The position numbers and the translations under genes were made by a program. This document shows positions 14,821 through 22,926 of a DNA stretch of 64,000 nt, piece by piece. The stretch's first letter is position 1; the number at the start of each line of letters is the position of its first letter. The notes under the pieces were generated by a model. It was not told the DNA's origin. It ran no database searches and was given only the letters and a program-made list of their open reading frames with translations. The DNA is from Streptomyces davaonensis JCM 4913 (GTDB lineage Bacteria > Actinomycetota > Actinomycetes > Streptomycetales > Streptomycetaceae): assembly GCF_000349325.1 (NCBI RefSeq), contig NC_020504.1, positions 744,001 to 808,000 on the forward strand, written 5' to 3'.

Positions 14821-15843
14821 GTGTCCCAGACGGTCCTGGTCACCGGGGGTGCCGGCTTCATCGGCAGTCACACCTGTGTCGAACTCCTCCGCTCCGGCCA
14901 CGAGGTTGTCGTACTCGACGACCACTCCAACAGCTCCCCCGTGGCACTTGAACGCGTCGAGAAGATCGCAGGCCGTCGGCTGTCCGCGACCCATGTCGCG
15001 GATGTCCGGGACCGGCGGTCCCTGGACTCGGTCTTCTCACGCCATCCGATCGACTCCGTGATCCACTTCGCCGCGAAGAAGGCCGTCGGCGAGTCGGTCC
15101 GGATCCCGCTGGCGTACTACGACATCAACGTCGGCGGCACCACGGCACTGGTGTCGGCGATGCACGACCACGGCGTGCACCGGCTGGTGTTCTCCTCGTC
15201 CTGCTCGATCTACGGCGACGCGACATCCGTCCCACTCACTGAAGAGTCCCCGGCCGCTCCCACCAACCCCTACGCCACCACCAAGTGGACCTGCGAGCAG
15301 ATCCTCGCGGACCAGTGCCTGCACGTGCCCGAACTGCGGGTGCTGGCGCTCCGGTACTTCAACCCGGCGGGCGCACATCCCACCGGTCTGCTCGGGGAAG
15401 ACCCGCGCGGCGTACCCGACAACATCATGCCGTTCCTCACCCAGATCGCCGTGGGGCGCCGCGACGAGCTCAGCGTCTTCGGCGACGACTATCCGACGCC
15501 GGACGGCACGGGGGTCCGCGACTACCTCCACGTCGTCGACGTCGCCGAGGGGCACCGCGTCGCCCTCGACCACATCGACGACGTGCCCGGCATGCGGGTG
15601 TTCAACCTCGGCACCGGGCATGGCGCGTCCGTCCTCGACCTCGTGCGCGTCTTCGAGGAGGTCTGCGGGAGGCAGATCCCGTACCGCATCACCGAGCGCC
15701 GCCCCGGCGACGTCGCGGAACTCGTCGCCGATCCGGCGAAGGCCACCGCGAGCTGGGGGTGGACCGCACAGCGCGACCTGGCCGCGATGTGCCGCGACGC
15801 CTGGAACTTCCAGCAGCACAATCCGTACGGCTACGCACCCTGA
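14821..15843 (+). CDS. galE: UDP-glucose 4-epimerase family protein
   Basis: 340 residues from the GTG at 14821. NAD motif TGGAGFIGSH at the N terminus, HFAAKKAVGES, SSSCSIYG, catalytic NPYATTK (Tyr-x3-Lys), RYFNPAGAHPTG and a GalE-type C-terminal substrate domain with TPDGTGVRDYLHV. It interconverts UDP-hexoses at C4; in this locus it could also act on UDP-xylose or UDP-glucuronate, giving UDP-arabinose or UDP-galacturonate. It follows the synthase gene by 35 bp on the same strand. Confidence 0.9.
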   Translation: MSQTVLVTGGAGFIGSHTCVELLRSGHEVVVLDDHSNSSPVALERVEKIAGRRLSATHVADVRDRRSLDSVFSRHPIDSVIHFAAKKAVGESVRIPLAYYDINVGGTTALVSAMHDHGVHRLVFSSSCSIYGDATSVPLTEESPAAPTNPYATTKWTCEQILADQCLHVPELRVLALRYFNPAGAHPTGLLGEDPRGVPDNIMPFLTQIAVGRRDELSVFGDDYPTPDGTGVRDYLHVVDVAEGHRVALDHIDDVPGMRVFNLGTGHGASVLDLVRVFEEVCGRQIPYRITERRPGDVAELVADPAKATASWGWTAQRDLAAMCRDAWNFQQHNPYGYAP

Positions 15844-15896
15844 CACGTCCCGTACGCCATCCCACCGCCCCTCTCCGAAAGACAGGAGAACAACGC

Positions 15897-17312
15897 ATGC
15901 GGTTGACCGTCATCGGTACGGGATACCTCGGAGCTGTGCACGCCGTGTGCATGGCCGACATCGGGCACGACGTCCTCGGTGTGGACGTCGACGCCGAGAA
16001 GATCAAGGCCCTCGCCGAAGGCCGGGCCCCGTTCTACGAACCGGGTTTCGACGATCTGCTGACCCGGGCGCTGGCCTCGGGACGCCTGCGCTTCACCACC
16101 AACCTGCGCGATGCGGCGGCGCACGGCGAGGTCCACTTCCTGTGCGTGGGGACCCCGCAGCGAAAAGACGGCGGGGCAGCGGACCTTCACCATGTGGACG
16201 CCGTCGTGGACGGGCTTGCGCCGCACCTGACCGCGCGGTGTCTGGTGGTCGGCAAGTCCACGGTGCCGGTGGGCACGACCTCACGCCTGACCGACCGCAT
16301 CGCCGGGCTCGTGCCGACGGGAGTGCGGGCTGAGGTGGCATGGAACCCCGAGTTCCTGCGTGAGGGTTTCGCGATCGAGGACACACTGCGTCCGGACCGG
16401 CTCGTCGTGGGTGTGACCAGTCCAAACGCGGACGCCACGCTGCGCAGCCTGTACGCCCCGATCCTGGCAGCGGGCGTGCCCTACATCAGCACCGACCCGA
16501 ACACCGCCGAACTCGTGAAGGTCGCGGCCAACTCCTTCCTCGCCACGAAGATCTCCTTCATCAACGCGATGGCGGAGGTCTGCGACGCCGCGGGCGCGGA
16601 TGTCGTCACCCTCGCCGAAGCCATCGGCCACGACACCCGGATCGGCAGGCGCTTCCTCAGAGCGGGCCTGGGGTTCGGTGGCGGCTGCCTGCCCAAGGAC
16701 ATCCGGGCGTTCGCCGCACGCGCCCACGAGTTGGGCGTCGGTCCGGCGGTGGCGTTTCTCCTGCAAGTGGACGAAATCAACCAACGGCAGCGGACCCGGA
16801 CCGTCGCACTCGCGCGTCGGATGGTCGGCGGCACGCTGACCGGACGCCGGGTCGCCGTCCTGGGCGCCACCTTCAAGCCGAACTCCGACGACGTGCGCGA
16901 CTCCCCGGCGCTGGCCGTCGCTTCGTCGCTGCATCAGGAGGGTGCCGACGTCCGCGTGCACGACCCCGTGGGTGCCAAAAACGCACGGCTGGCCCACCCG
17001 CAACTGCACTGCGGCTCAGATCTTCTGGCTGCCTGTCAGGGCGCTGACATCGTGCTGCACCTGACCGAGTGGGATCAGTATGGCGAGGTGGATCCAGCCG
17101 AGCTGGCCCGGGTGGTCGACGAGCCACTCCTCATCGATGCGCGCAACGCCCTCCCGCACGACGAGTGGCGGGCCGCTGGCTGGACCGTCAGGGCGCTGGG
17201 GCGGCCCACGCCGTCGGACCGGCTGCCGAGCGCCCACGCCGTAGAACTTCTGCGGACCACGATCACGTCTCAGACCGGCCAGACGCACCGCACCCCCGCG
17301 GGCAGGCCGTAG
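15897..17312 (+). CDS. UDP-glucose 6-dehydrogenase
   Basis: 471 residues; ATG at 15897 after CAGGAGAA. N-terminal Rossmann motif IGTGYLGAVHA, VGTPQRKDGGADL-type NAD loop, STVPVGTT, WNPEFLREG, and the catalytic cysteine in GFGGGCLPKD; the C-terminal domain has TFKPNSDDVRDSPA. The enzyme oxidises UDP-glucose to UDP-glucuronate with two NAD+. It ends the four-gene sugar-nucleotide/polysaccharide operon and would feed the decarboxylase encoded at its start. The last ~25 residues are an unconserved polar tail. Confidence 0.93.
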   Translation: MRLTVIGTGYLGAVHAVCMADIGHDVLGVDVDAEKIKALAEGRAPFYEPGFDDLLTRALASGRLRFTTNLRDAAAHGEVHFLCVGTPQRKDGGAADLHHVDAVVDGLAPHLTARCLVVGKSTVPVGTTSRLTDRIAGLVPTGVRAEVAWNPEFLREGFAIEDTLRPDRLVVGVTSPNADATLRSLYAPILAAGVPYISTDPNTAELVKVAANSFLATKISFINAMAEVCDAAGADVVTLAEAIGHDTRIGRRFLRAGLGFGGGCLPKDIRAFAARAHELGVGPAVAFLLQVDEINQRQRTRTVALARRMVGGTLTGRRVAVLGATFKPNSDDVRDSPALAVASSLHQEGADVRVHDPVGAKNARLAHPQLHCGSDLLAACQGADIVLHLTEWDQYGEVDPAELARVVDEPLLIDARNALPHDEWRAAGWTVRALGRPTPSDRLPSAHAVELLRTTITSQTGQTHRTPAGRP

Positions 17313-17332
17313 CTCCTCCCTCGGAAACACCT

Positions 17333-17373
17333 CTGCCCTGCTCTCACGATCCTCGACCGTGAGAGCAGGGCAG
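17333..17373. terminator. Bidirectional terminator hairpin
   Basis: Perfect 16-bp inverted repeat (17333-17348 and 17358-17373) around a 9-nt loop. It lies between the converging ends of the UDP-glucose dehydrogenase gene and the beta-helix lipoprotein gene, so it can end transcripts from both directions. Confidence 0.9.
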
Positions 17374-17386
17374 AATCATGGTCTGC

Positions 17387-19084
17387 TCAGCGAGCGGTGC
17401 CGGACTGCGCGGCTCCGGCCGACAGCACCTTGGGGAGAGTCTTGCCGAAGTAGTCGGCGCCGCCGAGCCCGGAGCCCAGAGCCTGCGGGCCTACGCCGAC
17501 CGGCGCCCGGACCTCACAGCGGGGCACCAGGTTCCCGGCGTGAGCCCGGGCAGCAATGGGGACCTCCAGACCGGTCAGGCACGGGTCGTCACTGGTGCCG
17601 GTGGGTTCGCCTGCGAGGAATTCCTGCTGGGAGGAGGCACGCCAGTCGTCCAGCGACGCGAAGCGCTGCGCACCCCACTCCAACGCCCAAGGGCCCGTGC
17701 TGTAGTAGTTGTTGCCCTGCAGCTGGATGGTGCCCGGGGCGTACGCCGACTCCGTCGCAACAACAGGGCCGCCGTCGGTGGCGAGGATGTTGTTCAGGAC
17801 GCGCACGCCCCGCATACCATCGCGCAGCCGCAGTGCTGGGGGCCTGCTCCCCGCCGACTCGGCGGAGGCCAGGTCCGCCGAACGCATCACCACCGTGTTG
17901 TGGTAGATCTCCAGATTCTTCATGCGGGTGCCATAGGCGACGATGCCGCCGTACTCGGGCAGCTTCCGGGCGTCGTCCCAGCTCATGTTGAAGCGAACGA
18001 TGTTGTCCCGGTGAGCTCCGGTCGCCTGCCCGGAGTAGACGAGGAAGCCGGGTCCGTCGTTGCCGTACGCGAGGTTGTACTGCATGACGGAGGAGGACAC
18101 GTTGTTGTCAAGGCCGAAACCGCCGCCGTCCACTCGTGATCCGGTGCGATTGCGGTACGACTTGTTCTTCTCCAGCACCACTCCGGTGGAGTCGTACACC
18201 CAGATGCCCTCGGGACCCTCCTCGGCGTCGGTGGCCGACTTCGATCCGTTGTCATGGGCCACCGAGTGCGTCAGTCTGGCGTTCTGGACGCTGCCGAGCG
18301 TGATGCCACTGCCTGTGTTGCGCTCGACGCTCCTGGGGTCGCCGGCGTTGGCGTACGCCTTGACCCGCTCGATGCGCAGCCCCTTGTGCGCGTAGGCAGG
18401 GCGGCTGGCCTTGAACTCGGGGCCGTAGAAGGCCAGCCCGCTCTCGAGGTTGTGGTGCACCGCCACATCGGAGATCCGTACGTCGTCGAAGCCCGCGACC
18501 GCGCCCTCGTCGGCCCCGAGGCTGATGCCGTTCTGGAAGCCCCTGACCTCCACGTTCGAGATCCTGACGTGCTCGAGCCTGCGACTGCCCGGAAGCGCTG
18601 TGCGGACGGCGATCCCGACCCCTTTTCGCAGCGCCTTGCGGTCACCGATTAGCGAGAGGTTCCTGATCTCCACGCCGGCGGTGTCGCGTACGGTGATGGC
18701 AGACCGGCCGCGCGGCGCGACGGTGGCCCGGCCGACGCCGTACGTTCCGATGACCACCGGGTTCCTGGAGCTGCCCGCTTCGTCCTCGTCCAGCGTGATA
18801 CTGCCGCGGAACCGTTCGCCGCCCTTGAGCCGGAGCCGATCCCCTGGCTGGAAGCGCACGCTGTTCGCGTGATCGAGGGTCCGCCACGGATTCTCCGGTG
18901 ACATACCGTCGTTGTCGTCGTCGCCGTCGGGACTCACGTAGAACGTGAACGGACCGCCCGAGGCCGGGCGCGCGGGCCGGTAGACCCCCGGCACCTCACA
19001 ACCCGTCAGCAGCAGAAGCACTACCGCCGAGACTCCTGCGGCGGTTTTCGTCACCCGGCTCCGCATCACCGCGTTCAAGCGCAC
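17387..19084 (-). CDS. Exported right-handed parallel beta-helix lipoprotein (polysaccharide-related)
   Basis: Up to 565 residues. A signal peptide ends in the lipobox LLLTGC (Cys near residue 29), so the protein is probably anchored outside the membrane. The mature part opens with FYVSPDGDDDNDG...PENPWRTLDHA, the standard start of pectate-lyase-like beta-helix proteins, followed by repeated NN/GI/V turns (IRNLSLIG, VRISNVEVRGFQNGISLG, LEIYHNTVV, RVLNNIL). Such folds bind, cut or epimerise acidic polysaccharides. Its convergent position next to the synthase operon suggests it acts on the same polymer. The GTG at 19084 lacks good Shine-Dalgarno spacing; TTG at 19078 or ATG at 19066 are possible starts. 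Confidence 0.85.
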   Translation of the reverse strand: MRLNAVMRSRVTKTAAGVSAVVLLLLTGCEVPGVYRPARPASGGPFTFYVSPDGDDDNDGMSPENPWRTLDHANSVRFQPGDRLRLKGGERFRGSITLDEDEAGSSRNPVVIGTYGVGRATVAPRGRSAITVRDTAGVEIRNLSLIGDRKALRKGVGIAVRTALPGSRRLEHVRISNVEVRGFQNGISLGADEGAVAGFDDVRISDVAVHHNLESGLAFYGPEFKASRPAYAHKGLRIERVKAYANAGDPRSVERNTGSGITLGSVQNARLTHSVAHDNGSKSATDAEEGPEGIWVYDSTGVVLEKNKSYRNRTGSRVDGGGFGLDNNVSSSVMQYNLAYGNDGPGFLVYSGQATGAHRDNIVRFNMSWDDARKLPEYGGIVAYGTRMKNLEIYHNTVVMRSADLASAESAGSRPPALRLRDGMRGVRVLNNILATDGGPVVATESAYAPGTIQLQGNNYYSTGPWALEWGAQRFASLDDWRASSQQEFLAGEPTGTSDDPCLTGLEVPIAARAHAGNLVPRCEVRAPVGVGPQALGSGLGGADYFGKTLPKVLSAGAAQSGTAR

Positions 19085-19193
19085 CCCTTAAGGACGTACC
19101 CCGTACCCAGAGGGCACATGGAGTGACAGAGTCTCAGAAAAAGGGCGAATCGCAGACGAAGGCGCGGCACGGGTGCCGCGCCGCTTTGTCGTC

Positions 19194-19634
19194 CTAGTGC
19201 CAGTTGCTGATCTGCACATCGTGGGGCGCGGGATCACCCTTGCCCGTCTCGGCAAGCTTCTTCAGGCTCATGAGGAACGTCGCCCACTTGGTGGAGCAGT
19301 GGTACATGAACTCCACGGGTTCCTTCCAGCCCTCGTGCCGGAACAGAATGATCGTGAAGGCATCCTCCTGCTTCAGGTCGAAGGAGATCCGCGTACCGAT
19401 CCATTCCTCAGGGCCGTCGACGACCTCCCAGAGCACGCGCTCGGCCGGCTTGGCCTCCAGCACCTTCATGTCGAAACCGCCGGGCTCGAAGCGGAACTTG
19501 ATCACTCCCCCGACGTCGCTGTCACCGTCCGTGTCCTCGGTCCACCAGCCCGCCAGTCCGTCAATGGTCGTCAGGGCGGCATAGACGTCGTCGGGTGACG
19601 AGACGACTCCGACCCTGTGCAGGATGTCCACCAT
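19194..19634 (-). CDS. AHSA1/SRPBCC-domain protein
   Basis: 146 residues, ATG at 19634. START-like hydrophobic pocket family: VGVVSSPDDVYAALTTIDGLAGWWT, then FRFEPGGFDMKVLE and a C-terminal helix with TKWATFLMSLKKLAETG. Proteins of this kind (Aha1 C-terminal-like) bind small hydrophobic ligands; the ligand is unknown. It is the third gene after an ArsR-type regulator and another AHSA1 protein on the same strand, a common Streptomyces arrangement. Confidence 0.85.
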   Translation of the reverse strand: MVDILHRVGVVSSPDDVYAALTTIDGLAGWWTEDTDGDSDVGGVIKFRFEPGGFDMKVLEAKPAERVLWEVVDGPEEWIGTRISFDLKQEDAFTIILFRHEGWKEPVEFMYHCSTKWATFLMSLKKLAETGKGDPAPHDVQISNWH

Positions 19635-19690
19635 GTCGCTGCCTCATTCTTCGTTCGGGCGCCCGTGTCGGGCGCGGCCAATTGGAGGGT

Positions 19691-20029
19691 TCAGTCCTTC
19701 TGGGCGCGCTGGATCGCCTCGGCGATGCGCTTGATGCGCTGCAACCGGGCGTCCCATGCGGTCCCGACGGCCGTCAACTGGGCGACCGCTCGGGCGAGTT
19801 GCGCCTGGTCCACCTCATAGCGGCGCTCGCGCCCGGCCGGCGTCACATGCACCAGCCCGACCCGGTGGAGGACGCCGAGGTGTTTGGCCACGGCCTGCCG
19901 CGTCACCGGGAGCTGACCGCTCAGGGTGGTCGGCGTGCCGCCGCCGTCGGCAAGCAGGACGTCCAGCATCCGGCGCCGAGTGGGGTCCCCCACCGCCGAC
20001 CACAGCTCGTCGTCAACGGTGACGTTCAC
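19691..20029 (-). CDS. ArsR-family HTH regulator
   Basis: 112 residues from the GTG at 20029, whose GTGA overlaps the stop codon of the preceding AHSA1 gene. Winged helix: VGDPTRRRMLDVLLADGGGTPTTLSGQLPVTRQAVAKHLGVLHRVGLV. No cysteine metal motif is visible, so it belongs to the non-metal, AHSA1-linked group. It most likely represses its own operon through the two GCAACC-N3-GGTTGC sites at 20510-20574. Longer frames upstream run through the AHSA1 gene and were rejected. Confidence 0.88.
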   Translation of the reverse strand: MNVTVDDELWSAVGDPTRRRMLDVLLADGGGTPTTLSGQLPVTRQAVAKHLGVLHRVGLVHVTPAGRERRYEVDQAQLARAVAQLTAVGTAWDARLQRIKRIAEAIQRAQKD

Positions 20030-20490
20030 CGCGTCGACACCACCCGGGCGACGTACGCGACGAGGCGAGGCAGGAAGTAGTCCCACCCGGTGACGTGCTC
20101 GCGGTACTGCTCCTCGAGTACGGCCGCCTCCCAGCCCTTCTCCCGGAATCCCGTCTCGGAGAAGCGCAGCAGGGTGCCCGCACCGGAGGGCACCAGCTCG
20201 AACGTCACCAGGAGCGAGTTGTCCGGCGCGGCGGTCAGGCCCTCGTCGTACACCCACCGGAAGGAGAAGCGGCGCGGCGGATCGGCCTCGATCACGGTGA
20301 GCGGTACCACCGTCGCCTCCGCCGAGTCCTTGTCACCGAACGTGATGACCCCGGTGCCACCGGGTACCGGTGCCAGCTCCGCCTCGTCCGGCCACCACTC
20401 CCGCAGATGCTCGGGCTTGCTCACGACCTCGTACACCACCTCGGGCGTGGCGTCGATGTGGATCTCCCGCTCGATGCTGCCGTACTCCAT
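20026..20490 (-). CDS. AHSA1/SRPBCC-domain protein, first gene of ArsR operon
   Basis: 154 residues, ATG at 20490. IEREIHIDATPEVVYEVVSKPEHLREWWPDEA is the typical start of activator-of-Hsp90-like SRPBCC proteins; RFSFRWVY and GWEAAVLEEQYREHVTGWDYFLPRL complete the fold. Ligand unknown. It is translationally coupled to the ArsR gene and directly downstream of two palindromic operator sites. Confidence 0.88.
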   Translation of the reverse strand: MEYGSIEREIHIDATPEVVYEVVSKPEHLREWWPDEAELAPVPGGTGVITFGDKDSAEATVVPLTVIEADPPRRFSFRWVYDEGLTAAPDNSLLVTFELVPSGAGTLLRFSETGFREKGWEAAVLEEQYREHVTGWDYFLPRLVAYVARVVSTR

Positions 20491-20509
20491 GGGGCTCTCC
20501 CAGCCATTG

Positions 20510-20574
20510 GCAACCTTTGGTTGCGTATAACGGTAGACCCTCGCCCTCTTATGCGCAACCGAAGGTTGCGCATA
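20510..20574. promoter_or_regulatory. Two palindromic operators for the ArsR-AHSA1 operon
   Basis: Proximal site GCAACC-TTT-GGTTGC (20510-20524) and distal site TATGCGCAACC (20550-20560)-GAA-GGTTGCGCATA (20564-20574), the latter with perfect 11-bp arms. Both share the core GCAACC-N3-GGTTGC, centres 45 bp apart. They lie just upstream of the AHSA1 start at 20490 and straddle the likely promoter. Confidence 0.8.
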
Positions 20575-20582
20575 CTCGTCCC

Positions 20583-20951
20583 CTATGCGGCCCGAACCCT
20601 CTCCCGCCCCGCCTCCGCGCCCACCGCGCTGACCCGGTACGTCGTCTTCCCCGGGTCGCTCACCGGCGCCCCCAGCGTGATCCGTCCCGCCGAGCGGAGC
20701 TCCTCGCACACGTCCGTCGGCAAGGCGACGTGGCAGCCTCCGACGCCGCCACCCGACCCGGCCGCGCGCCAGTAGCCGTAGCGGAGTCGTCCGCCCGCCA
20801 TCGCGGTGACGAACACGGGGGTGCGCGGGTCTGACACGATGCGCAGCACGTCGGCCGCGGGCGCGGCGAGGGGGGCCATGGCCCGTCGGGGGCGGGTCAG
20901 GTGTGTCTCGGCAAGGGTGCCCGGCTCGTCAAACAAGGGCTGGTGCGGCAT
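20583..20951 (-). CDS. Hypothetical protein
   Basis: 122 residues. Mostly hydrophilic with a core ADVLRIVSDPRTPVFVTAMAGGRLRYGYWRAAGSGGG and TDVCEELRSAGRITLG...GKTTYRVS, ending in an Arg/Ala-rich tail. It looks like a small soluble conserved actinobacterial protein, perhaps with a short winged-helix-like C-terminal part, but I do not recognise a family. It is 8 bp upstream of the distal operator, so it precedes the ArsR operon on the same strand. The 121 bp before 21072 hold nothing I can name. Confidence 0.65.
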   Translation of the reverse strand: MPHQPLFDEPGTLAETHLTRPRRAMAPLAAPAADVLRIVSDPRTPVFVTAMAGGRLRYGYWRAAGSGGGVGGCHVALPTDVCEELRSAGRITLGAPVSDPGKTTYRVSAVGAEAGRERVRAA

Positions 20952-21072
20952 CGGCGCGGCCTTTCCGGCGGAGGACGGACACCGCTCACCCCTGAGGGCC
21001 GGTGTTGATCTTGCTGCGCCGCATTCTGGACCACACCACTGACATCAGCGCCTGACGACCGGCCCCGCCGCT

Positions 21073-22926
21073 TCACATCTGCGCCACGTAGCGTTCGGAA
21101 ACGGCCAGGGCCGCCGCCATGATGCTCAGTTGAGGATTCACCTCCGGGCAACTCGGCAGCACCGAGCCGTCGGCGATCAGGACGCCGTGAACGCCGCGCA
21201 GGCGGCCGTCGGGGTCTGTGGGTGAACTCCCCGGATCCGAACCGGCGGCCGCCGTGCCCGTGGGGTGGAAGGCGGACACATGGAGTTGGCGTGCCGACAC
21301 GCTGCTCAGCACAGCCTTCAGCTCGTGCGGGGTGCTTGCGCGCGGCGCCTGGGGGACGCCGGTCAGGACTTCCTCGGCTCCCGCGGCGAACAGCAGGTCG
21401 CCCATGGCCTGCTGGGCTCTCAGGAGGCGGGCCGCGTCTCGGGGCGACAGGTCGTAGCGGAGCAGAGTGCGCTCTCGGCCCAGGACCCGTCCCGAGGGCT
21501 GATCGGCGATCATGGCGCCGAAGGTGGCCAGGTGCTCCGTCGTATCCAGTTCTCGGCGCAGGGGCCGACCGACCCCCGGCAGTACGAAGGACGTCATCCC
21601 AGGCGGCGCTGCGGTGGCCTCGATCAGGATGCCGTCGCTGTGCAGTTGCTCCACGCCGACGCTCTGAAGCACGGCCGCGCCGTCCGTGACCGGCTGACCG
21701 AACCGGCCCGCGACGCTCACGGCCGGGTGCACGCTCAGGTTTCGGCCCACCCCCGGGTGCCTGCCCAGACCCGAGCGGCGTAGCAGCTGCGGCGTCTGGA
21801 GGGCGCCGGCAGCGACCACGACCACCGGGCTGAGGATCTCCAGTTCGCTGCCGTCCTGGCGGCTCACCACCACTCCGGAGGCGCGCGGGCCACCCGGCCG
21901 GTCGGGGTCGACGAGGATCCGCCGGACCCGAGCGCCCGTCACGATCCGGGCACCGGACGCGCAGGCGTCGGGCAGGACGGAGAGCTGCACGCTCTGCTTG
22001 GCACCCGTGGGACAGCCGACCACACACTGACACGAGCCCCTGCACCCGGGCGCGTTGCGTCGCAGCGGCCCCGCGGCCCAGCCGAGTTCCTCCGCACCGG
22101 CCAGGGCGAGCCGCCCGTTGGTGCCGATCACGTCCAGCGGCTGCCGTGCCACACGCAAGGTGCGCTCCACCTCGTCCAGGCACACGTCGAAACCCTCGGC
22201 CACGGCGAAGCCGTACCGGCTCAGCCAACGCGACACGACATGGGCCGGAGTGCGATAACACGTACCGGAGTTCACGACCGTCGTGCCGCCGACCGCCCGG
22301 CCGACCGGCAGCACCAGCGGCGGATTCCCGAGGGCGATCGTCGCACCGCCGTCGCGGTAGAGATCGGTGAAACGGTCCAGAGGCGCCCGCCGCCCGAAGG
22401 ACGCGGTCGAGTGATGCTCCCCTTCCTCCAGCACCACCACGCGCATACCCGCACGGGCCAGTGTCCGCGCGGCCATGGCACCGCCCGCACCCGAACCGAC
22501 CACGACCGCATCGGCAGTCGACCGTGTCGGCCAGTCGCGCGCAGGCGTCAGCTCCAGCGGCGGATCGATCGGGGCGGGCCGCGACGGCGACGGCGTCGGC
22601 GCCCGGTGCAGCGCTCGTTCGGTGCCGGCCGCCAGCAGCACCGGCACCTTGACCGCGTCCAGAAGCGGCAACAGGGCGCGGCGGGAAGCGAGTTCCGACA
22701 CCACGCGCTCCCGTTCCGGACCGCCCAGCGCGGCCAGGCGCGCACCCGTGCGGGCCACGGCGTAGGTGTCGATCGCCCAGGCCGCACCACGTACCCCGGC
22801 ACGGGCGGAAGCAGGCAGGGCAGCGAGCAGGGTCTCAAGGCGCCCCGGTACCGCCGCCGTCCACTCGGCGGTGCCGTCGTCCGCGAGCAGTGCCGCGACC
22901 AGGGCCGAGGCGGGAGTCACCTTCAC
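21073..22926 (-). CDS. GMC-family FAD oxidoreductase
   Basis: 617 residues. An N-terminal ~130-residue helical part is followed by the FAD motif AVVVGSGAGGAMAARTLARAGMRVVVLEEG (about 145-172; GxGxxG), FYRD/YRDGGAT and GGTTVVNSGTCYR typical of the choline-dehydrogenase-like group, CxGxCQCVVGC (a Cys cluster seen in long-chain alcohol and sterol oxidases), and C-terminal FHPTGTAAAG with catalytic His, then ADGSVLPSCPEVNPQLSIMA with Asn. It oxidises an alcohol, probably a lipid or steroid type; the substrate is unknown. The start overlaps the stop of the upstream gene by 4 bp, so both belong to the GntR operon. Confidence 0.88.
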   Translation of the reverse strand: MKVTPASALVAALLADDGTAEWTAAVPGRLETLLAALPASARAGVRGAAWAIDTYAVARTGARLAALGGPERERVVSELASRRALLPLLDAVKVPVLLAAGTERALHRAPTPSPSRPAPIDPPLELTPARDWPTRSTADAVVVGSGAGGAMAARTLARAGMRVVVLEEGEHHSTASFGRRAPLDRFTDLYRDGGATIALGNPPLVLPVGRAVGGTTVVNSGTCYRTPAHVVSRWLSRYGFAVAEGFDVCLDEVERTLRVARQPLDVIGTNGRLALAGAEELGWAAGPLRRNAPGCRGSCQCVVGCPTGAKQSVQLSVLPDACASGARIVTGARVRRILVDPDRPGGPRASGVVVSRQDGSELEILSPVVVVAAGALQTPQLLRRSGLGRHPGVGRNLSVHPAVSVAGRFGQPVTDGAAVLQSVGVEQLHSDGILIEATAAPPGMTSFVLPGVGRPLRRELDTTEHLATFGAMIADQPSGRVLGRERTLLRYDLSPRDAARLLRAQQAMGDLLFAAGAEEVLTGVPQAPRASTPHELKAVLSSVSARQLHVSAFHPTGTAAAGSDPGSSPTDPDGRLRGVHGVLIADGSVLPSCPEVNPQLSIMAAALAVSERYVAQM

